The notes: generated by a model not told the origin, from the letters alone. Shown: positions 1 through 9,091, counted from the stretch's first letter. The stretch: DNA of 64,000 nucleotides from Bacillota bacterium (GCA_023414355.1 JAEZOB010000010.1:62001-126000), one strand, 5' to 3'. Made by a program: numbers and translations.

Positions 1-1277
1 GGTGACAATAACACAGAATCTCCGGGCACTGCTTTTTCTGCCGATACCTTTACAGCTTCCTTTAAATCCTCGACCATGATGATATCGGTAAAGCCATGAT
101 TTCTTGCTGTCTCGGCAATCTGTTCCTTGGTCTGCCCCAGCAGAACAAGATATTTTACTTTATCACCGAACGCTTCGATCCAATCGTCGAAGGGTATTTT
201 TTTATCATAACCACCGCCTATCACGATAGTGGGTGTTCTCATAGCTTCAATTGCCTTGATGGAAGCATCAGGATTTGTGCCCTTGGAATCATTATAGTAG
301 GTGACACCTTGAATTGTCTCCACAAACTCGATCCGATGTTCTACTGCACGGAAATGAATCAGCGCTGTATGAATTCGTTCCATGGGAACTCCAATAGATA
401 GAGCCATCCCGGTAGCCGCCATGACGTTCTCGTAATTATGCTTTCCAAAAATCTTTAGCTCATTGATATTACATACCAGCTCAGATTCTCCCTCCTGAGC
501 AAACCGGATTTCGTCTCCCTCCAGATATAAGCCATTGGTCAGCTTTGTACTGCTACTGTAAAAAAGCACTCTGGTTTTCAGTCGTTTACCCATCTCACGA
601 AGGATTTCGTCCTCATAATTTAATACGCATACCTCATGCTCTGTCTGATTTCTGGCTACATTTTCCTTTGCTGCAATATAGTTCTCCATCGTATGATGGC
701 GGTTTAAATGATCCGGTGTAATATTCAGTATTGCGCTGACATCCGGTTTGAATTCCTGTATTGTCTCAAGCTGAAAGCTGCTAAGCTCTATCACTGATAC
801 TGCCTTTTCAGTGGTCTCCATCGCAACCTCTGTATATGGGTTGCCGATATTTCCCACAACATAAACCTCATCGAAAAACGTATTCATAATCTCACCAACC
901 AGAGTTGTCGTGGTTGTCTTTCCATTGGTTCCGGTGATTCCGATGATTTTACCCTTTGCAATACGATAGGCAAGCTCAATTTCACCCCATACCGGTATAC
1001 CCTTCGCTGTGATGCACTCTACCTCAGGAAGGTCTAGCGCAACTCCGGGACTGATGACCAGCAAATCGATCTCTTCTATGACAGTCTGCTTCAGCTCTCC
1101 GGTAATCAGTGTGAAGCAATGATCTATATCAAATTTATCTTGAAAGTCCATCTTAGTAAGCTTGGTATTGGAATCATACAGGAGGATATCTGCTTCCTGC
1201 TTTTGTAATAATCTTACTGCAGAGATCCCGCTCTTTCCCGCTCCGAACACCAATACTTTTTTACCCTTCAGTTGCAT
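1..1277 (-). CDS. murD: UDP-N-acetylmuramoyl-L-alanine:D-glutamate ligase MurD (3' end cut by window edge)
   Basis: Cytoplasmic Mur ligase that adds D-glutamate to UDP-MurNAc-L-Ala using ATP. I translated it directly from the minus strand: it begins MQLKGKKVLVFGAGKSG, a Rossmann-like N-terminal UDP-binding domain, followed by the ATP-binding loop GITGTNGKTTTTT near residue 110, the ITPDHLNRH segment, and a C-terminal domain with YNDSKGTNPD and VIGGGYDK, all typical of MurD. About 425 codons are present and the stop lies beyond position 1, so nearly the whole protein is here. It follows mraY by 60 bp and is probably co-transcribed with it from the promoter near 2440. Confidence 0.95.
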   Translation of the reverse strand, partial: MQLKGKKVLVFGAGKSGISAVRLLQKQEADILLYDSNTKLTKMDFQDKFDIDHCFTLITGELKQTVIEEIDLLVISPGVALDLPEVECITAKGIPVWGEIELAYRIAKGKIIGITGTNGKTTTTTLVGEIMNTFFDEVYVVGNIGNPYTEVAMETTEKAVSVIELSSFQLETIQEFKPDVSAILNITPDHLNRHHTMENYIAAKENVARNQTEHEVCVLNYEDEILREMGKRLKTRVLFYSSSTKLTNGLYLEGDEIRFAQEGESELVCNINELKIFGKHNYENVMAATGMALSIGVPMERIHTALIHFRAVEHRIEFVETIQGVTYYNDSKGTNPDASIKAIEAMRTPTIVIGGGYDKKIPFDDWIEAFGDKVKYLVLLGQTKEQIAETARNHGFTDIIMVEDLKEAVKVSAEKAVPGDSVLLS

Positions 1278-1337
1278 AGTAGCTCCTTTTTGCCGTATTC
1301 CCGGCATCTTTATTCTTAAACCTATGATCGCCTTTTG

Positions 1338-2306
1338 TTACTTCATCCCCATCAAAGCGACCAGACAAAGGATTGCTGTTATGATAGAAAACACAGCAAC
1401 TACTCTGGTCTCTGACCAACCCATTAATTCAAAATGATGATGGATGGGTGCCATCTTGAAGATTCTTTTACCTCCGGACAGTTTGAAATAACTTACCTGA
1501 AGCATTACCGAGATGATCTCCACAAAATATACGACAGCGACCAATAATATAAACAAAGGTAACTGTAGCATGAACGCGGTTGCTGCCACAAAACCGCCAA
1601 GAGCCAGGGATCCCGTATCACCCATGAAAACTTTAGCCGGATATACATTATAAACCAGGAATGCCATCAAGCTTCCCGCTACCGCTCCCGTGACCGGTGA
1701 AATATTACTTTGCACTCCGATCGATACCACTGTGAAGAAGGTGGCAATCAATACCGTGACACTGGATTCCAGACCATCCAGACCGTCTGTAAAATTGGAT
1801 CCGTTTACGGTACCAAGAACGACGATGAAGAAGAATGGAACAAACAGATAATTCAAATCGGCATACTTTCCACCGGAAAAGGGAATCAACATAGTGGTAC
1901 CGGCATCGGTAAAATTGATGATATAATAGCCAAGAATTGCTGTTACCAATATCTGTCCGAGGAGCTTTTGCCATGCACGCAGACCCATGGAACGCTTCAT
2001 AACTACCTTAATATAATCGTCCATAAAGCCTATGATACCAAAACCGATGGTAGCAAACAGGACGGGAACAATCTCTTTATTATCTTTGATAAAAAACAGG
2101 GAAGTAATTGCAATACTCAGTACGATTACGATTCCTCCCATAGTCGGAGTACCCGACTTTTTCTGATGTGTTGCCGGTCCCTCCTCCCTGATATACTGTC
2201 CAAATTTCAGTTTCTTTAGAAACGGTATTAGTAGCGGACAAAGAATTACACAGACACCAAAGGATATGATGACAGGTAATATTACTTTAATCTCAGAAAA
2301 ATTCAT
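1338..2306 (-). CDS. mraY: Phospho-N-acetylmuramoyl-pentapeptide transferase MraY
   Basis: Integral membrane enzyme that transfers phospho-MurNAc-pentapeptide from UDP to undecaprenyl phosphate, making lipid I. The 322-residue product has about ten membrane segments and the family motifs GTPTMGG, the DDYIK aspartate pair, NFTDGLDGL and the HHHFELMGW loop. The ATG at 2306 is chosen over an upstream in-frame codon because GGAGG sits 5 nt before it. It lies between the PBP genes and murD, but a 327-bp gap with its own TATAAT promoter separates it from the upstream PBP, so it probably starts a second dcw transcript. murF and murE are not in their common dcw positions. Confidence 0.96.
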   Translation of the reverse strand: MNFSEIKVILPVIISFGVCVILCPLLIPFLKKLKFGQYIREEGPATHQKKSGTPTMGGIVIVLSIAITSLFFIKDNKEIVPVLFATIGFGIIGFMDDYIKVVMKRSMGLRAWQKLLGQILVTAILGYYIINFTDAGTTMLIPFSGGKYADLNYLFVPFFFIVVLGTVNGSNFTDGLDGLESSVTVLIATFFTVVSIGVQSNISPVTGAVAGSLMAFLVYNVYPAKVFMGDTGSLALGGFVAATAFMLQLPLFILLVAVVYFVEIISVMLQVSYFKLSGGKRIFKMAPIHHHFELMGWSETRVVAVFSIITAILCLVALMGMK

Positions 2307-2426
2307 AGTATCCTCCATTCCTTGTCAGGGATTTAAATTGAAAGGCCCTCTCCCCGACAGCCAGTGATTGGCAAACATCCTATGTATCTATATCAATACA
2401 TGAAAACCCTTGACATTGCCTTAGCC

Positions 2427-2455
2427 ATTATACTTTATTACTATGAAAAAGACAA
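2427..2455 (-). promoter_or_regulatory. Predicted sigma-A promoter for mraY-murD
   Basis: On the minus strand a -35 TTGTCT (2450-2455) and a perfect -10 TATAAT (2427-2432) are separated by exactly 17 bp. It lies about 120 bp upstream of the mraY start. This is a sequence-only prediction. Confidence 0.6.
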
Positions 2456-2502
2456 TATTTTTACGGGTGCTATTTTCGAAACTAGGAATAATTTCGTAGC
2501 TG

Positions 2503-2609
2503 TTCACAGTAGTTTGACACTGCTGTCAGGCTAAGTATGAAAGTGATACAAGAGATGCTTTCTGCTTCGCGTAGCGAATTTGCATACAGAAATCACCCGT
2601 TACTGTGAA
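2503..2609. repeat. Multi-hairpin palindromic element between mraY and the PBP gene
   Basis: Nine-base arms TTCACAGTA (2503-2511) and TACTGTGAA (2601-2609) enclose two further hairpins: TGACA/TGTCA (2515-2528) and TTTCTG/CAGAAA (2559-2592), the latter with an inner TTCGC/GCGAA stem. No long open frame crosses it. It could be a mobile miniature repeat, a folded leader or a terminator for the upstream dcw transcript; there is no clear T-run. Together with the mraY promoter it accounts for the 327-bp gap. Confidence 0.5.
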
Positions 2610-2633
2610 TGGAATGAACCGTAGCATAATTCC

Positions 2634-4583
2634 TTAATGAAAATATAGGATATAGTCACCGCCCTTACTGACAGTTTCTCCAGGTAGGGGAAACTGTTCC
2701 GAGACTACATCCCCCTCTCCGAGAGGATACATCTCACCAAATTCATATATCTTTGCCAGTTCCTTAGCCTCCTTCCTTGTCTTTCCGACAAAGTCCGGCA
2801 TAGAAAAGGTTCCGATATCAAACCTCTTGACTTCTTCTTCCGAATAACTCTCCTCTACTCCAAGATAAGGAAGAATATTATTGAACAGATCGGCTATCAC
2901 CGGTGCTGCGATGGTTCCGCCATAGTAAATACCGACCGGATCCTCTATTAATACGATAGCAATGACCTTCGGATTATTTGCAGGAGCAAAGCCGACAAAG
3001 GAGGAAATATATTTATTGCTGCTTCTTGGCAATTTCTCGGAGGTTGCTGTCTTTCCTCCTACTCGAAAGCCCGGTAGATAAGCACGTCTTCCTGTCCCGT
3101 CCGCAACCACAGCCTCCAGAAGCTCCTTCATGGTCGCTGAGGTTTCCTTTGACACTGCGCCCTCCACAGTCTGGTATTCAAGTTCTCTGATTCTGGTTTC
3201 GTCAGAGCTTCTGATCTGAACACCGAAATGAGGCGTAACAAGCTTTCCCCCATTCACCACAGCACTTGCTGCAACCAGCATTTGAAGCGGTGTAATCTGA
3301 AAGGATTGACCGAAGGACATAGTTGCAAGCTCCACCGCTTTGATGTTTTCTTTTTTATGCATGATGGAATTGGCTTCCCCCGGAAGGTCAACTCCTGTAT
3401 TATGGAAAAGTCCTAGCCGATCATAGTATTGATACATTTTATCTACTCCGACTCTGGCTCCGATCTCCATGAATACAGGATTACAGGAGTTTTTGATACC
3501 TGCGACAAAATCCTGGCTGCCGTGTCCTCCTGCTTTATGACAACGAATGATTCTGTCTTCTACTTTTTTATAGCCCGGACAGAAGAACGTATCAGAAAGC
3601 TTTACTACCTTCTCCTCCAAGGCTGCTGTTGCAGTAACGATTTTAAAAGCTGAGCCGGGTTCATAGGTGTCGCTGATACAGGCATTTCGCCACATTCCGT
3701 TTAACAGCTCGTTCTTTTTCTCTTCCGTCAGTGTCTGCCCTTCCTGTTTTGCTGCAATTGGTTCGATCAAAGTATAGGGATCGTTTAAATTGAATTCCGG
3801 AACATTCACCATTGCATAAAGCTCACCATTTTGTGGGTTCATAACGATCAGCTTCACATTAGAGGCCTGCTTAGACTTCATGACTCTTTTGGCCGCCTGC
3901 TCGGCATATTGCTGTATGTTCATGTCAAGACTAAGGTATAAATCATTTCCGGGGATAGGTTCTACCCGGTCCTCTGCTGCATTTTTTATCTCCACCCCAT
4001 AAGCGGTGGTAAGTGTTAATATCGTACCATCTATTCCTTTTAAGTAATCATCATATTTTACTTCCAGTCCGATGATACCCTGATTATCACTTCCGGTAAA
4101 CCCGATTACCTTAGAAGCAAGAGAATCATAGGGATAATATCTTTTATAGTCCTCATCCACCATAACACCATCCAGGTCATACTCCCTGATTTTATCGGCA
4201 ACCGCCTTATCGACATTCGACTTGATTTTCTCTATGGAGGATACCTTCTCAACCCGTTTTCTGACTTTGGCTTCACTGAGTCCCAGCTGTTCGGACAAAA
4301 GCTTAATCACCCGCTCCGGTTCCTTGATCTGGGCATGGATTACGGATATGGTACATACGGGTTTATTTGTAGCAATCAGCTTTCCGGATGCATCATAGAT
4401 ACAGCCCCGTTCCGCCTTGATTACTCTTTCTCGTTCATGAAGCTCCTGTGCCCTGGCTGCATACTCCTCTGATTTGAATATCATCAGATATCCCAGTCTT
4501 GTGGCCAATGCTATTGTAACCACCAGAATCATACAGGTTACTATCAGAACATTTCGCTTATTATAGGTTCTGCTTCTTGCCAT
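2634..4583 (-). CDS. SpoVD-like penicillin-binding protein (class B transpeptidase with PASTA domain)
   Basis: Class B PBP, a membrane-anchored D,D-transpeptidase cross-linking peptidoglycan. The 649-residue product has an N-terminal membrane anchor (about 13-30), a dimerisation domain, and a transpeptidase domain with SAFK (S311-K314) and SCN (S366-N368). The third motif reads K511-T-A instead of the usual KTG. Residues about 590-649 form one PASTA domain. The architecture matches sporulation PBP SpoVD more than vegetative FtsI, which is represented by the adjacent upstream gene 54 bp away. SpoVD in Bacillus makes spore cortex; the role here is inferred from architecture and position. Confidence 0.85.
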   Translation of the reverse strand: MARSRTYNKRNVLIVTCMILVVTIALATRLGYLMIFKSEEYAARAQELHERERVIKAERGCIYDASGKLIATNKPVCTISVIHAQIKEPERVIKLLSEQLGLSEAKVRKRVEKVSSIEKIKSNVDKAVADKIREYDLDGVMVDEDYKRYYPYDSLASKVIGFTGSDNQGIIGLEVKYDDYLKGIDGTILTLTTAYGVEIKNAAEDRVEPIPGNDLYLSLDMNIQQYAEQAAKRVMKSKQASNVKLIVMNPQNGELYAMVNVPEFNLNDPYTLIEPIAAKQEGQTLTEEKKNELLNGMWRNACISDTYEPGSAFKIVTATAALEEKVVKLSDTFFCPGYKKVEDRIIRCHKAGGHGSQDFVAGIKNSCNPVFMEIGARVGVDKMYQYYDRLGLFHNTGVDLPGEANSIMHKKENIKAVELATMSFGQSFQITPLQMLVAASAVVNGGKLVTPHFGVQIRSSDETRIRELEYQTVEGAVSKETSATMKELLEAVVADGTGRRAYLPGFRVGGKTATSEKLPRSSNKYISSFVGFAPANNPKVIAIVLIEDPVGIYYGGTIAAPVIADLFNNILPYLGVEESYSEEEVKRFDIGTFSMPDFVGKTRKEAKELAKIYEFGEMYPLGEGDVVSEQFPLPGETVSKGGDYILYFH

Positions 4584-4637
4584 ACTACCATAACCTTGTT
4601 TCTCTTATCGTTTCATTTTATTACATACAAGGCTGCT

Positions 4638-6809
4638 TTATTCTATTGCATCTGCATTAAACTCATTTTCATCCTCAGTCACAGAGGTACTGCTGTTCTC
4701 AGCATTCTCCTGTTGTTCCGGTGCATTATTACCCGTTTCTGTATTCTGCACTCCGCCTTCTGTCCCAGGTTCGGTATCTGTAGCATTTTCAGTATTTTCC
4801 TGAGGCGATGCTGTATCTGTATTTGTTCCGGCTGTTCCTTCCTTTGTTCCTGTTATTTCTGTCTGGTCGGCAGGGGGTTTCTCCTGATTGCCGTTCTGAG
4901 GCTGTGTGCTCTCTTCATTCGTTCCGGTTGTTCCTGTTTGACCGGCAGGACTGCTTTCCTGACTATTCGTTGTACCGGGCACTGCTGCATCCTCAGTCGG
5001 CAGAAGATAATCAATCTCGCCTTCAGGATAGATGCCAAGAGCCGGAAGAAGTTCTGCCATAATTCTGCCAGCAAATTTGGTTGCAATAGAGCTGTCCGCC
5101 TGTTTAACAACATTCTGTGGCTCATCGATCATAACATAAATTACGATTTCGGGATTAATTGCAGGCACCTGTCCCAGGAAGGATACCAGATAGGTCTTCG
5201 CCTCGCGGGGATATTTCTGTGCAGTACCTGTCTTACCACCGATGGCATAGCCTTCCACCTTTGCACCTCCGGCGGTTCCGGCTTCCACCGTCTGATACAT
5301 ATATTTCTGTATGAATTCTGAGGTCTGTTCTGATACGGTACGTTTTACCAGAAGACCCTTATTTTCTTTCACAACTGCGCCGTTCTGATTGATGATCTTT
5401 TTTACAATATGCGGCTGATAGTAACTGCCCCCATTGACCAAAGAAGAATAAGCGGATGCCATCTGTATCATTGTGGCATTAAAGGTCTGACCGAAGCTAC
5501 TGGTAGCCAAATCCGCAGGTCCGATCTTATCTTCGGCAATCACGATACCGGCTTCCTCTCCCGGAAGATCAATACCGGTCTTTCTGCCAAAACCAAAACT
5601 AGTTTGATACTGATGAAAGATTCCCTTCCCTTCCTTATCCGCGATCTGCATCAGAGCATCATTGCAAGATAACATCAAAGCCTGACCGAGAGTAAGCTCA
5701 CCATGACCGGTACGCTTGCTGCAGTGAATTTTGCTTCCTGCCACCTCCTGATAACCATCACAGTAAAAGGTATCCTCTTCTTTTACAATATTCTCTTCAA
5801 GACCAGCGGCAATCGTGACCGGTTTAAAGGTAGAGCCGGGTTCATAACCGCTGCTGATGGCGTCATTTTTCCACAGCTTATTCAGAGCATCCATCTTCTG
5901 TTCTTCTGTCATCTGAGAAAGCTCTGTTTCCGTATATAGACCGGAAAGATCCCTTGGATTATTTAAATCATATTCCTGATTGGAGGCCATGGCTAATATT
6001 TCACCATTGTTTGGATTCATGACCAGAACACCGATGTTCTTACTTCCGAATTCAGTGTTAAACTCGATGATATGTTTCTGTATAATACGCTGCGCATTGG
6101 CATCGATCGTACTGATGATGGAATTACCGTTTACGGCCTTTTTTACGATACGCTCCAGATCAAGACTGGAATCAAAATATCCATATTCCCTTCCGTTGGT
6201 ACCGTTTAGTTCATTGTTATAATATTCTTCAATTCCGAAATATCCTGTATTGTCTGATGCAGTAAAGCCAAGTACATCTGAGGCTAAATTCTGGTACGGA
6301 TAGGTCCTTACATATTCCTCTTCAAACCAGATACCGGTAATGTTCTCGCTTTCTTTCATCAGCTTTTTAAAATTCTCTACAGTATCATACTTCAGATTTT
6401 TCAATACAATCACATACCGGTTATCGGCTTTCTTGTTCAGAATATCCTGAAGCTCTTCCGTAGTAATATCAAAGTTACTCTGCAATGCCGTTATCGTAGG
6501 TTCGACACTTTCTGTACTGAGTAACAGTTGTTTCGGATCAAGAATCAGCTTATACTGTAAGTCACTGCTGGCAAGCACAGTGCCGTTTCTGTCCGTAATA
6601 TCTCCCCGCTTATATGGAAGAACAGAACTAACATAGGTTTCTCTGGATAATACCTGTTTCGCATAGGAGTCACCCTTGGTCTGCATAATGTATACCAGTC
6701 TGCCCATCAGTCCTACCATACATAAGGTAACAATACAAAATACAAGCAATAGGTTTGCTTGCATTTTGGAAGTAAATTTTTTGATTGTTTTTTCCGGTGA
6801 CTTTTCCAT
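4638..6809 (-). CDS. Division-type class B penicillin-binding protein (FtsI/PbpB-like)
   Basis: Septal peptidoglycan D,D-transpeptidase candidate. Its 723 residues comprise a short cytoplasmic N-terminus, one membrane anchor (about 18-40), a dimerisation domain, and a transpeptidase domain with all three motifs intact: STFK (S326-K329), SCN (S381-N383) and KTG (K526-G528). Unusually, residues about 603-723 are an acidic, Thr/Asn/Gln/Glu-rich low-complexity tail instead of a PASTA domain. The tail would lie outside the membrane. The gene follows the ftsL-like gene by 29 bp, consistent with an FtsL-FtsI divisome pair. GAGG precedes the ATG by 9 nt. Confidence 0.88.
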   Translation of the reverse strand: MEKSPEKTIKKFTSKMQANLLLVFCIVTLCMVGLMGRLVYIMQTKGDSYAKQVLSRETYVSSVLPYKRGDITDRNGTVLASSDLQYKLILDPKQLLLSTESVEPTITALQSNFDITTEELQDILNKKADNRYVIVLKNLKYDTVENFKKLMKESENITGIWFEEEYVRTYPYQNLASDVLGFTASDNTGYFGIEEYYNNELNGTNGREYGYFDSSLDLERIVKKAVNGNSIISTIDANAQRIIQKHIIEFNTEFGSKNIGVLVMNPNNGEILAMASNQEYDLNNPRDLSGLYTETELSQMTEEQKMDALNKLWKNDAISSGYEPGSTFKPVTIAAGLEENIVKEEDTFYCDGYQEVAGSKIHCSKRTGHGELTLGQALMLSCNDALMQIADKEGKGIFHQYQTSFGFGRKTGIDLPGEEAGIVIAEDKIGPADLATSSFGQTFNATMIQMASAYSSLVNGGSYYQPHIVKKIINQNGAVVKENKGLLVKRTVSEQTSEFIQKYMYQTVEAGTAGGAKVEGYAIGGKTGTAQKYPREAKTYLVSFLGQVPAINPEIVIYVMIDEPQNVVKQADSSIATKFAGRIMAELLPALGIYPEGEIDYLLPTEDAAVPGTTNSQESSPAGQTGTTGTNEESTQPQNGNQEKPPADQTEITGTKEGTAGTNTDTASPQENTENATDTEPGTEGGVQNTETGNNAPEQQENAENSSTSVTEDENEFNADAIE

Positions 6810-6838
6810 TGTACGTTACCTCACTGGTCATGGCTCGT

Positions 6839-7324
6839 TTATTCAGGGATATCCTCGTATTGTCTCACATAATCCGCTGAACCGCTTTGGTAAGTAATTA
6901 CTTCATTTTTATTGGGATATACCATACCGAGCTCTTCCACTGCTACCCGGTATATTTCATCTAAATCTACCGCTGTATTGACTGCTTCGTAAGCGGCATC
7001 ATTCTCTTTCGTTAAGGTGGTAATCTGTTTCTCCAGAGACACAATCTGTTTATTCATGATGGTAACCTGATTCTGTACCATCAAAAAATCCACACAGACA
7101 TACACAGTAGCAATGATTGCTACTGTAAGCACAATCAGGGATGTAAAACTGATTCCTGATAAGGTCTTTTGTTGGCTGTGATGTTTAGGACTTCTCCTGG
7201 GTATCTCGTACTGTTCCTCTTCTCTGCGGATATCCGGGGCAACACTCAGTTTACGAACCGTATTGCCATCCACATAGCTTGTCCTAATATCATCGTATTG
7301 ATATCGTCTCTTAATTGCCTCCAT
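6839..7324 (-). CDS. ftsL: FtsL-like septum-formation protein
   Basis: Small bitopic divisome protein of about 161 residues: a charged N-terminal cytoplasmic region with an Arg-rich stretch, one membrane span (ISFTSLIVLTVAIIATVYVC), then an extracellular heptad-type coiled coil (QNQVTIMNKQIVSLEKQITTL). Sequence identity in this family is low, so the call rests on topology and position between rsmH and the FtsI-type PBP. The ATG at 7324 is preferred to an upstream TTG at 7381 because AGAGGG sits 8 nt before it and the TTG lies inside a predicted -35 box. Confidence 0.8.
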   Translation of the reverse strand: MEAIKRRYQYDDIRTSYVDGNTVRKLSVAPDIRREEEQYEIPRRSPKHHSQQKTLSGISFTSLIVLTVAIIATVYVCVDFLMVQNQVTIMNKQIVSLEKQITTLTKENDAAYEAVNTAVDLDEIYRVAVEELGMVYPNKNEVITYQSGSADYVRQYEDIPE

Positions 7325-7352
7325 GCAAGAAACCCTCTTTCCCAGCTGTTCT

Positions 7353-7381
7353 ATCCTATCTTGTAGGACCGTTAAAGTCAA
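7353..7381 (-). promoter_or_regulatory. Possible internal dcw promoter upstream of ftsL
   Basis: On the minus strand TTGACT (7376-7381) and TAGGAT (7353-7358) are 17 bp apart, in the 126-bp gap between rsmH and the ftsL-like gene, giving a leader of roughly 20 nt with AGAGGG. Prediction from sequence only. Confidence 0.4.
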
Positions 7382-7450
7382 GGTAAATACTTAACCAGAT
7401 ACCTCACTATTTTGCCAATCGATCCAATTCTCTTAGTCACCGATCACTTT

Positions 7451-8383
7451 TTATTTCTTTTCAAAAACCCTCAGTTTAGCACTTTTTGATCTTTTATTAT
7501 GTTCCAGTTCCTCCTCGGTCGGAAGAATGGGTTTTCTCGTTATCACCTTGCCCGATGGTACTTTACCACAGATGCACACCGGAAAGCTCGGCGGGCAGGT
7601 ACAAGGATTTTCATTAGTCCGAAAGCAGGATTTTACGATCCTGTCTTCTAAGGAATGGAAGGTTATAATACAAAGTCTACCTCCCGGTGCCAATACCTCG
7701 ATCATATCCTGCAGAGTCTCCTTTAGCACTTCAAGTTCCCGGTTAAGCTCGATTCTGATTGCCTGAAAGGTTCTTTTTGCAGGATGACCGGTTGTAACCC
7801 GAAGCTTCATGGGAATAGCTGCTTTGATGGCCTCCACAAGTTCGAAGGTAGTTTCAATTGGCTTGTCCTGTCTCATCCTGACAATGTGCTTTGCAATGTT
7901 CTTTGCGAAATTATCTTCTCCATAGTCTCTAATGATACGATATAACTCCATCTCACTGTATCCGTTGACGATGTCCTTCGCTGTCTTTGTGTTTCTAGTA
8001 TCCATCCTCATATCCAGTGGAGCATCTTCTTTATAAGAAAATCCTCTTTCCGGTGTGTCCAGCTGATAAGAAGATACTCCGAGATCAAGCAGAATGCCGT
8101 CCACCTGATCAATCTGTAGGGAATGAAGTACCTTTTTCATCTCACAATAGTTGCTTCGAACTACTGTAACTTTATCTTTATATTCAGATAATCTCTCTCC
8201 TGCAGCCACAATAGCAGCTTCGTCCTGATCTATTCCGATCAATTTACCACTTGTCAGCTGCTTTGCAATCTCATAGGAATGGCCTCCGCCTCCCAGCGTA
8301 CCATCCACATAGATTCCCTCCGGACGAATTTTAAGATTATCTATGGTTTCTTCCAATAATACTGATTTGTGTTCAAATGCCAT
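7451..8383 (-). CDS. rsmH: 16S rRNA (cytosine-1402 N4)-methyltransferase RsmH
   Basis: SAM-dependent enzyme (formerly MraW) that methylates N4 of C1402 in 16S rRNA at the ribosomal P site. The 310-residue product has the usual length and motifs: [11 protein letters not shown] for SAM binding, [27 protein letters not shown], and the C-terminal [12 protein letters not shown] and KPILPTEEE segments. GGAGGG precedes the ATG. It is the second gene of the dcw cluster, 31 bp after mraZ, its usual partner. Confidence 0.97.
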   Translation of the reverse strand: MAFEHKSVLLEETIDNLKIRPEGIYVDGTLGGGGHSYEIAKQLTSGKLIGIDQDEAAIVAAGERLSEYKDKVTVVRSNYCEMKKVLHSLQIDQVDGILLDLGVSSYQLDTPERGFSYKEDAPLDMRMDTRNTKTAKDIVNGYSEMELYRIIRDYGEDNFAKNIAKHIVRMRQDKPIETTFELVEAIKAAIPMKLRVTTGHPAKRTFQAIRIELNRELEVLKETLQDMIEVLAPGGRLCIITFHSLEDRIVKSCFRTNENPCTCPPSFPVCICGKVPSGKVITRKPILPTEEELEHNKRSKSAKLRVFEKK

Positions 8384-8414
8384 AACGCCCTCCGGTTCTC
8401 ATCGGCTTTACCGT

Positions 8415-8843
8415 CTAGAAGCTGATTCCATACTGTGACATATGCTCCGCGATAGCATCCACATCATCGTAATCATTGTTATTCTCCCAACGTTCCTTAC
8501 TCCAAATCTCTATCTTGTTCAACACACCCACAAATACGATGTCTTTATCCAGTCCTGCGCTTTCACGAAGCTTAACCGGTATTAGAATTCTTCCCTGTTT
8601 ATCTGCTTCGCATGCAGCTGCTTTCGCCATAAAGTACCTCTGCAGCTTTCTTGCCTCTTGTGTTCCGGGGAGCTTAGAGAGCTCCTTTACAAAGTTTTGC
8701 CATTCTTCCTGGGGATATGCGAAAAGGCATCCATCCAAGCCCATGGTAATAACGAATTCTTCCCCAAGATCATCTCTGAACTTGGAGGGTATGATTATTC
8801 TACCCTTGGAATCGATCGAATGATCGAATTCTCCCATGAACAT
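8415..8843 (-). CDS. mraZ: Transcriptional regulator MraZ
   Basis: AbrB-like DNA-binding protein of 142 residues with two tandem SpoVT/AbrB-type half domains, each containing a DSKGRIIIP or DKQGRILIP-type motif. MraZ forms ring oligomers and binds short direct repeats upstream of its own gene to control the dcw operon. Matching repeats occur just upstream here, at 8953-8999. GAGAGGGTG lies 7 nt before the ATG at 8843. It is the first gene of the cluster and is followed by rsmH after 31 bp. Confidence 0.96.
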   Translation of the reverse strand: MFMGEFDHSIDSKGRIIIPSKFRDDLGEEFVITMGLDGCLFAYPQEEWQNFVKELSKLPGTQEARKLQRYFMAKAAACEADKQGRILIPVKLRESAGLDKDIVFVGVLNKIEIWSKERWENNNDYDDVDAIAEHMSQYGISF

Positions 8844-8952
8844 CTGGCTTCACCCTCTCTTCTATTAAATCCCATAACTTTCGGATGAAGAAGCTCATCA
8901 TGAATTTCTAGGACGAATTTTTGAATTCGTTTCAATTCATGATAGGTTCTCA

Positions 8953-8999
8953 CCACTTTGATGGTCTAGTGCACCACTTCCCACCACTTCGCTCCACTT
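8953..8999 (-). promoter_or_regulatory. MraZ-box array (operator of the dcw operon)
   Basis: On the minus strand three AAGTGG boxes (8994-8999, 8984-8989, 8974-8979) follow one another at exactly 10-bp intervals. A fourth (8953-8958, in context AAAGTGG) lies 21 bp from the third. Repeats of AAAGTGG type with one-helical-turn spacing are the known MraZ target in Firmicutes and mycoplasmas. The first box begins 8 nt after the predicted -10, so binding would cover the transcription start and early leader. Confidence 0.8.
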
Positions 9000-9007
9000 A
9001 TGTGATT

Positions 9008-9036
9008 ATTTTATATTAATTTTGGGAATTTATCAA
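9008..9036 (-). promoter_or_regulatory. Predicted promoter of the dcw operon (mraZ)
   Basis: Minus-strand -35 TTGATA (9031-9036) and -10 TAAAAT (9008-9013) with a 17-bp AT-rich spacer, directly upstream of the MraZ boxes. It gives a leader of about 160 nt before the mraZ start. Confidence 0.75.
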
Positions 9037-9047
9037 GCGATAAATTG

Positions 9048-9091
9048 AAAAAAAAAGCCCACAAACCCTTATGAACTCTGGGTTTATGAGC
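9048..9091 (-). terminator. Rho-independent terminator upstream of the dcw promoter
   Basis: On the minus strand CTCATAAACCC pairs with GGGTTTGTGGG (two wobble pairs) and is followed by C and a run of nine T. It is the second of two hairpins downstream of lgt and would insulate the dcw operon from lgt transcription. Confidence 0.8.

Noticed and set aside
96..401. 101-residue plus-strand ORF at the left edge
   Set aside because: It is antisense to murD, whose minus-strand frame is continuous and full of family motifs.
4596..5321. 241-residue plus-strand ORF opposite the FtsI-like PBP tail
   Set aside because: Cys/Phe-rich translation is a by-product of the low-complexity PBP tail on the other strand.
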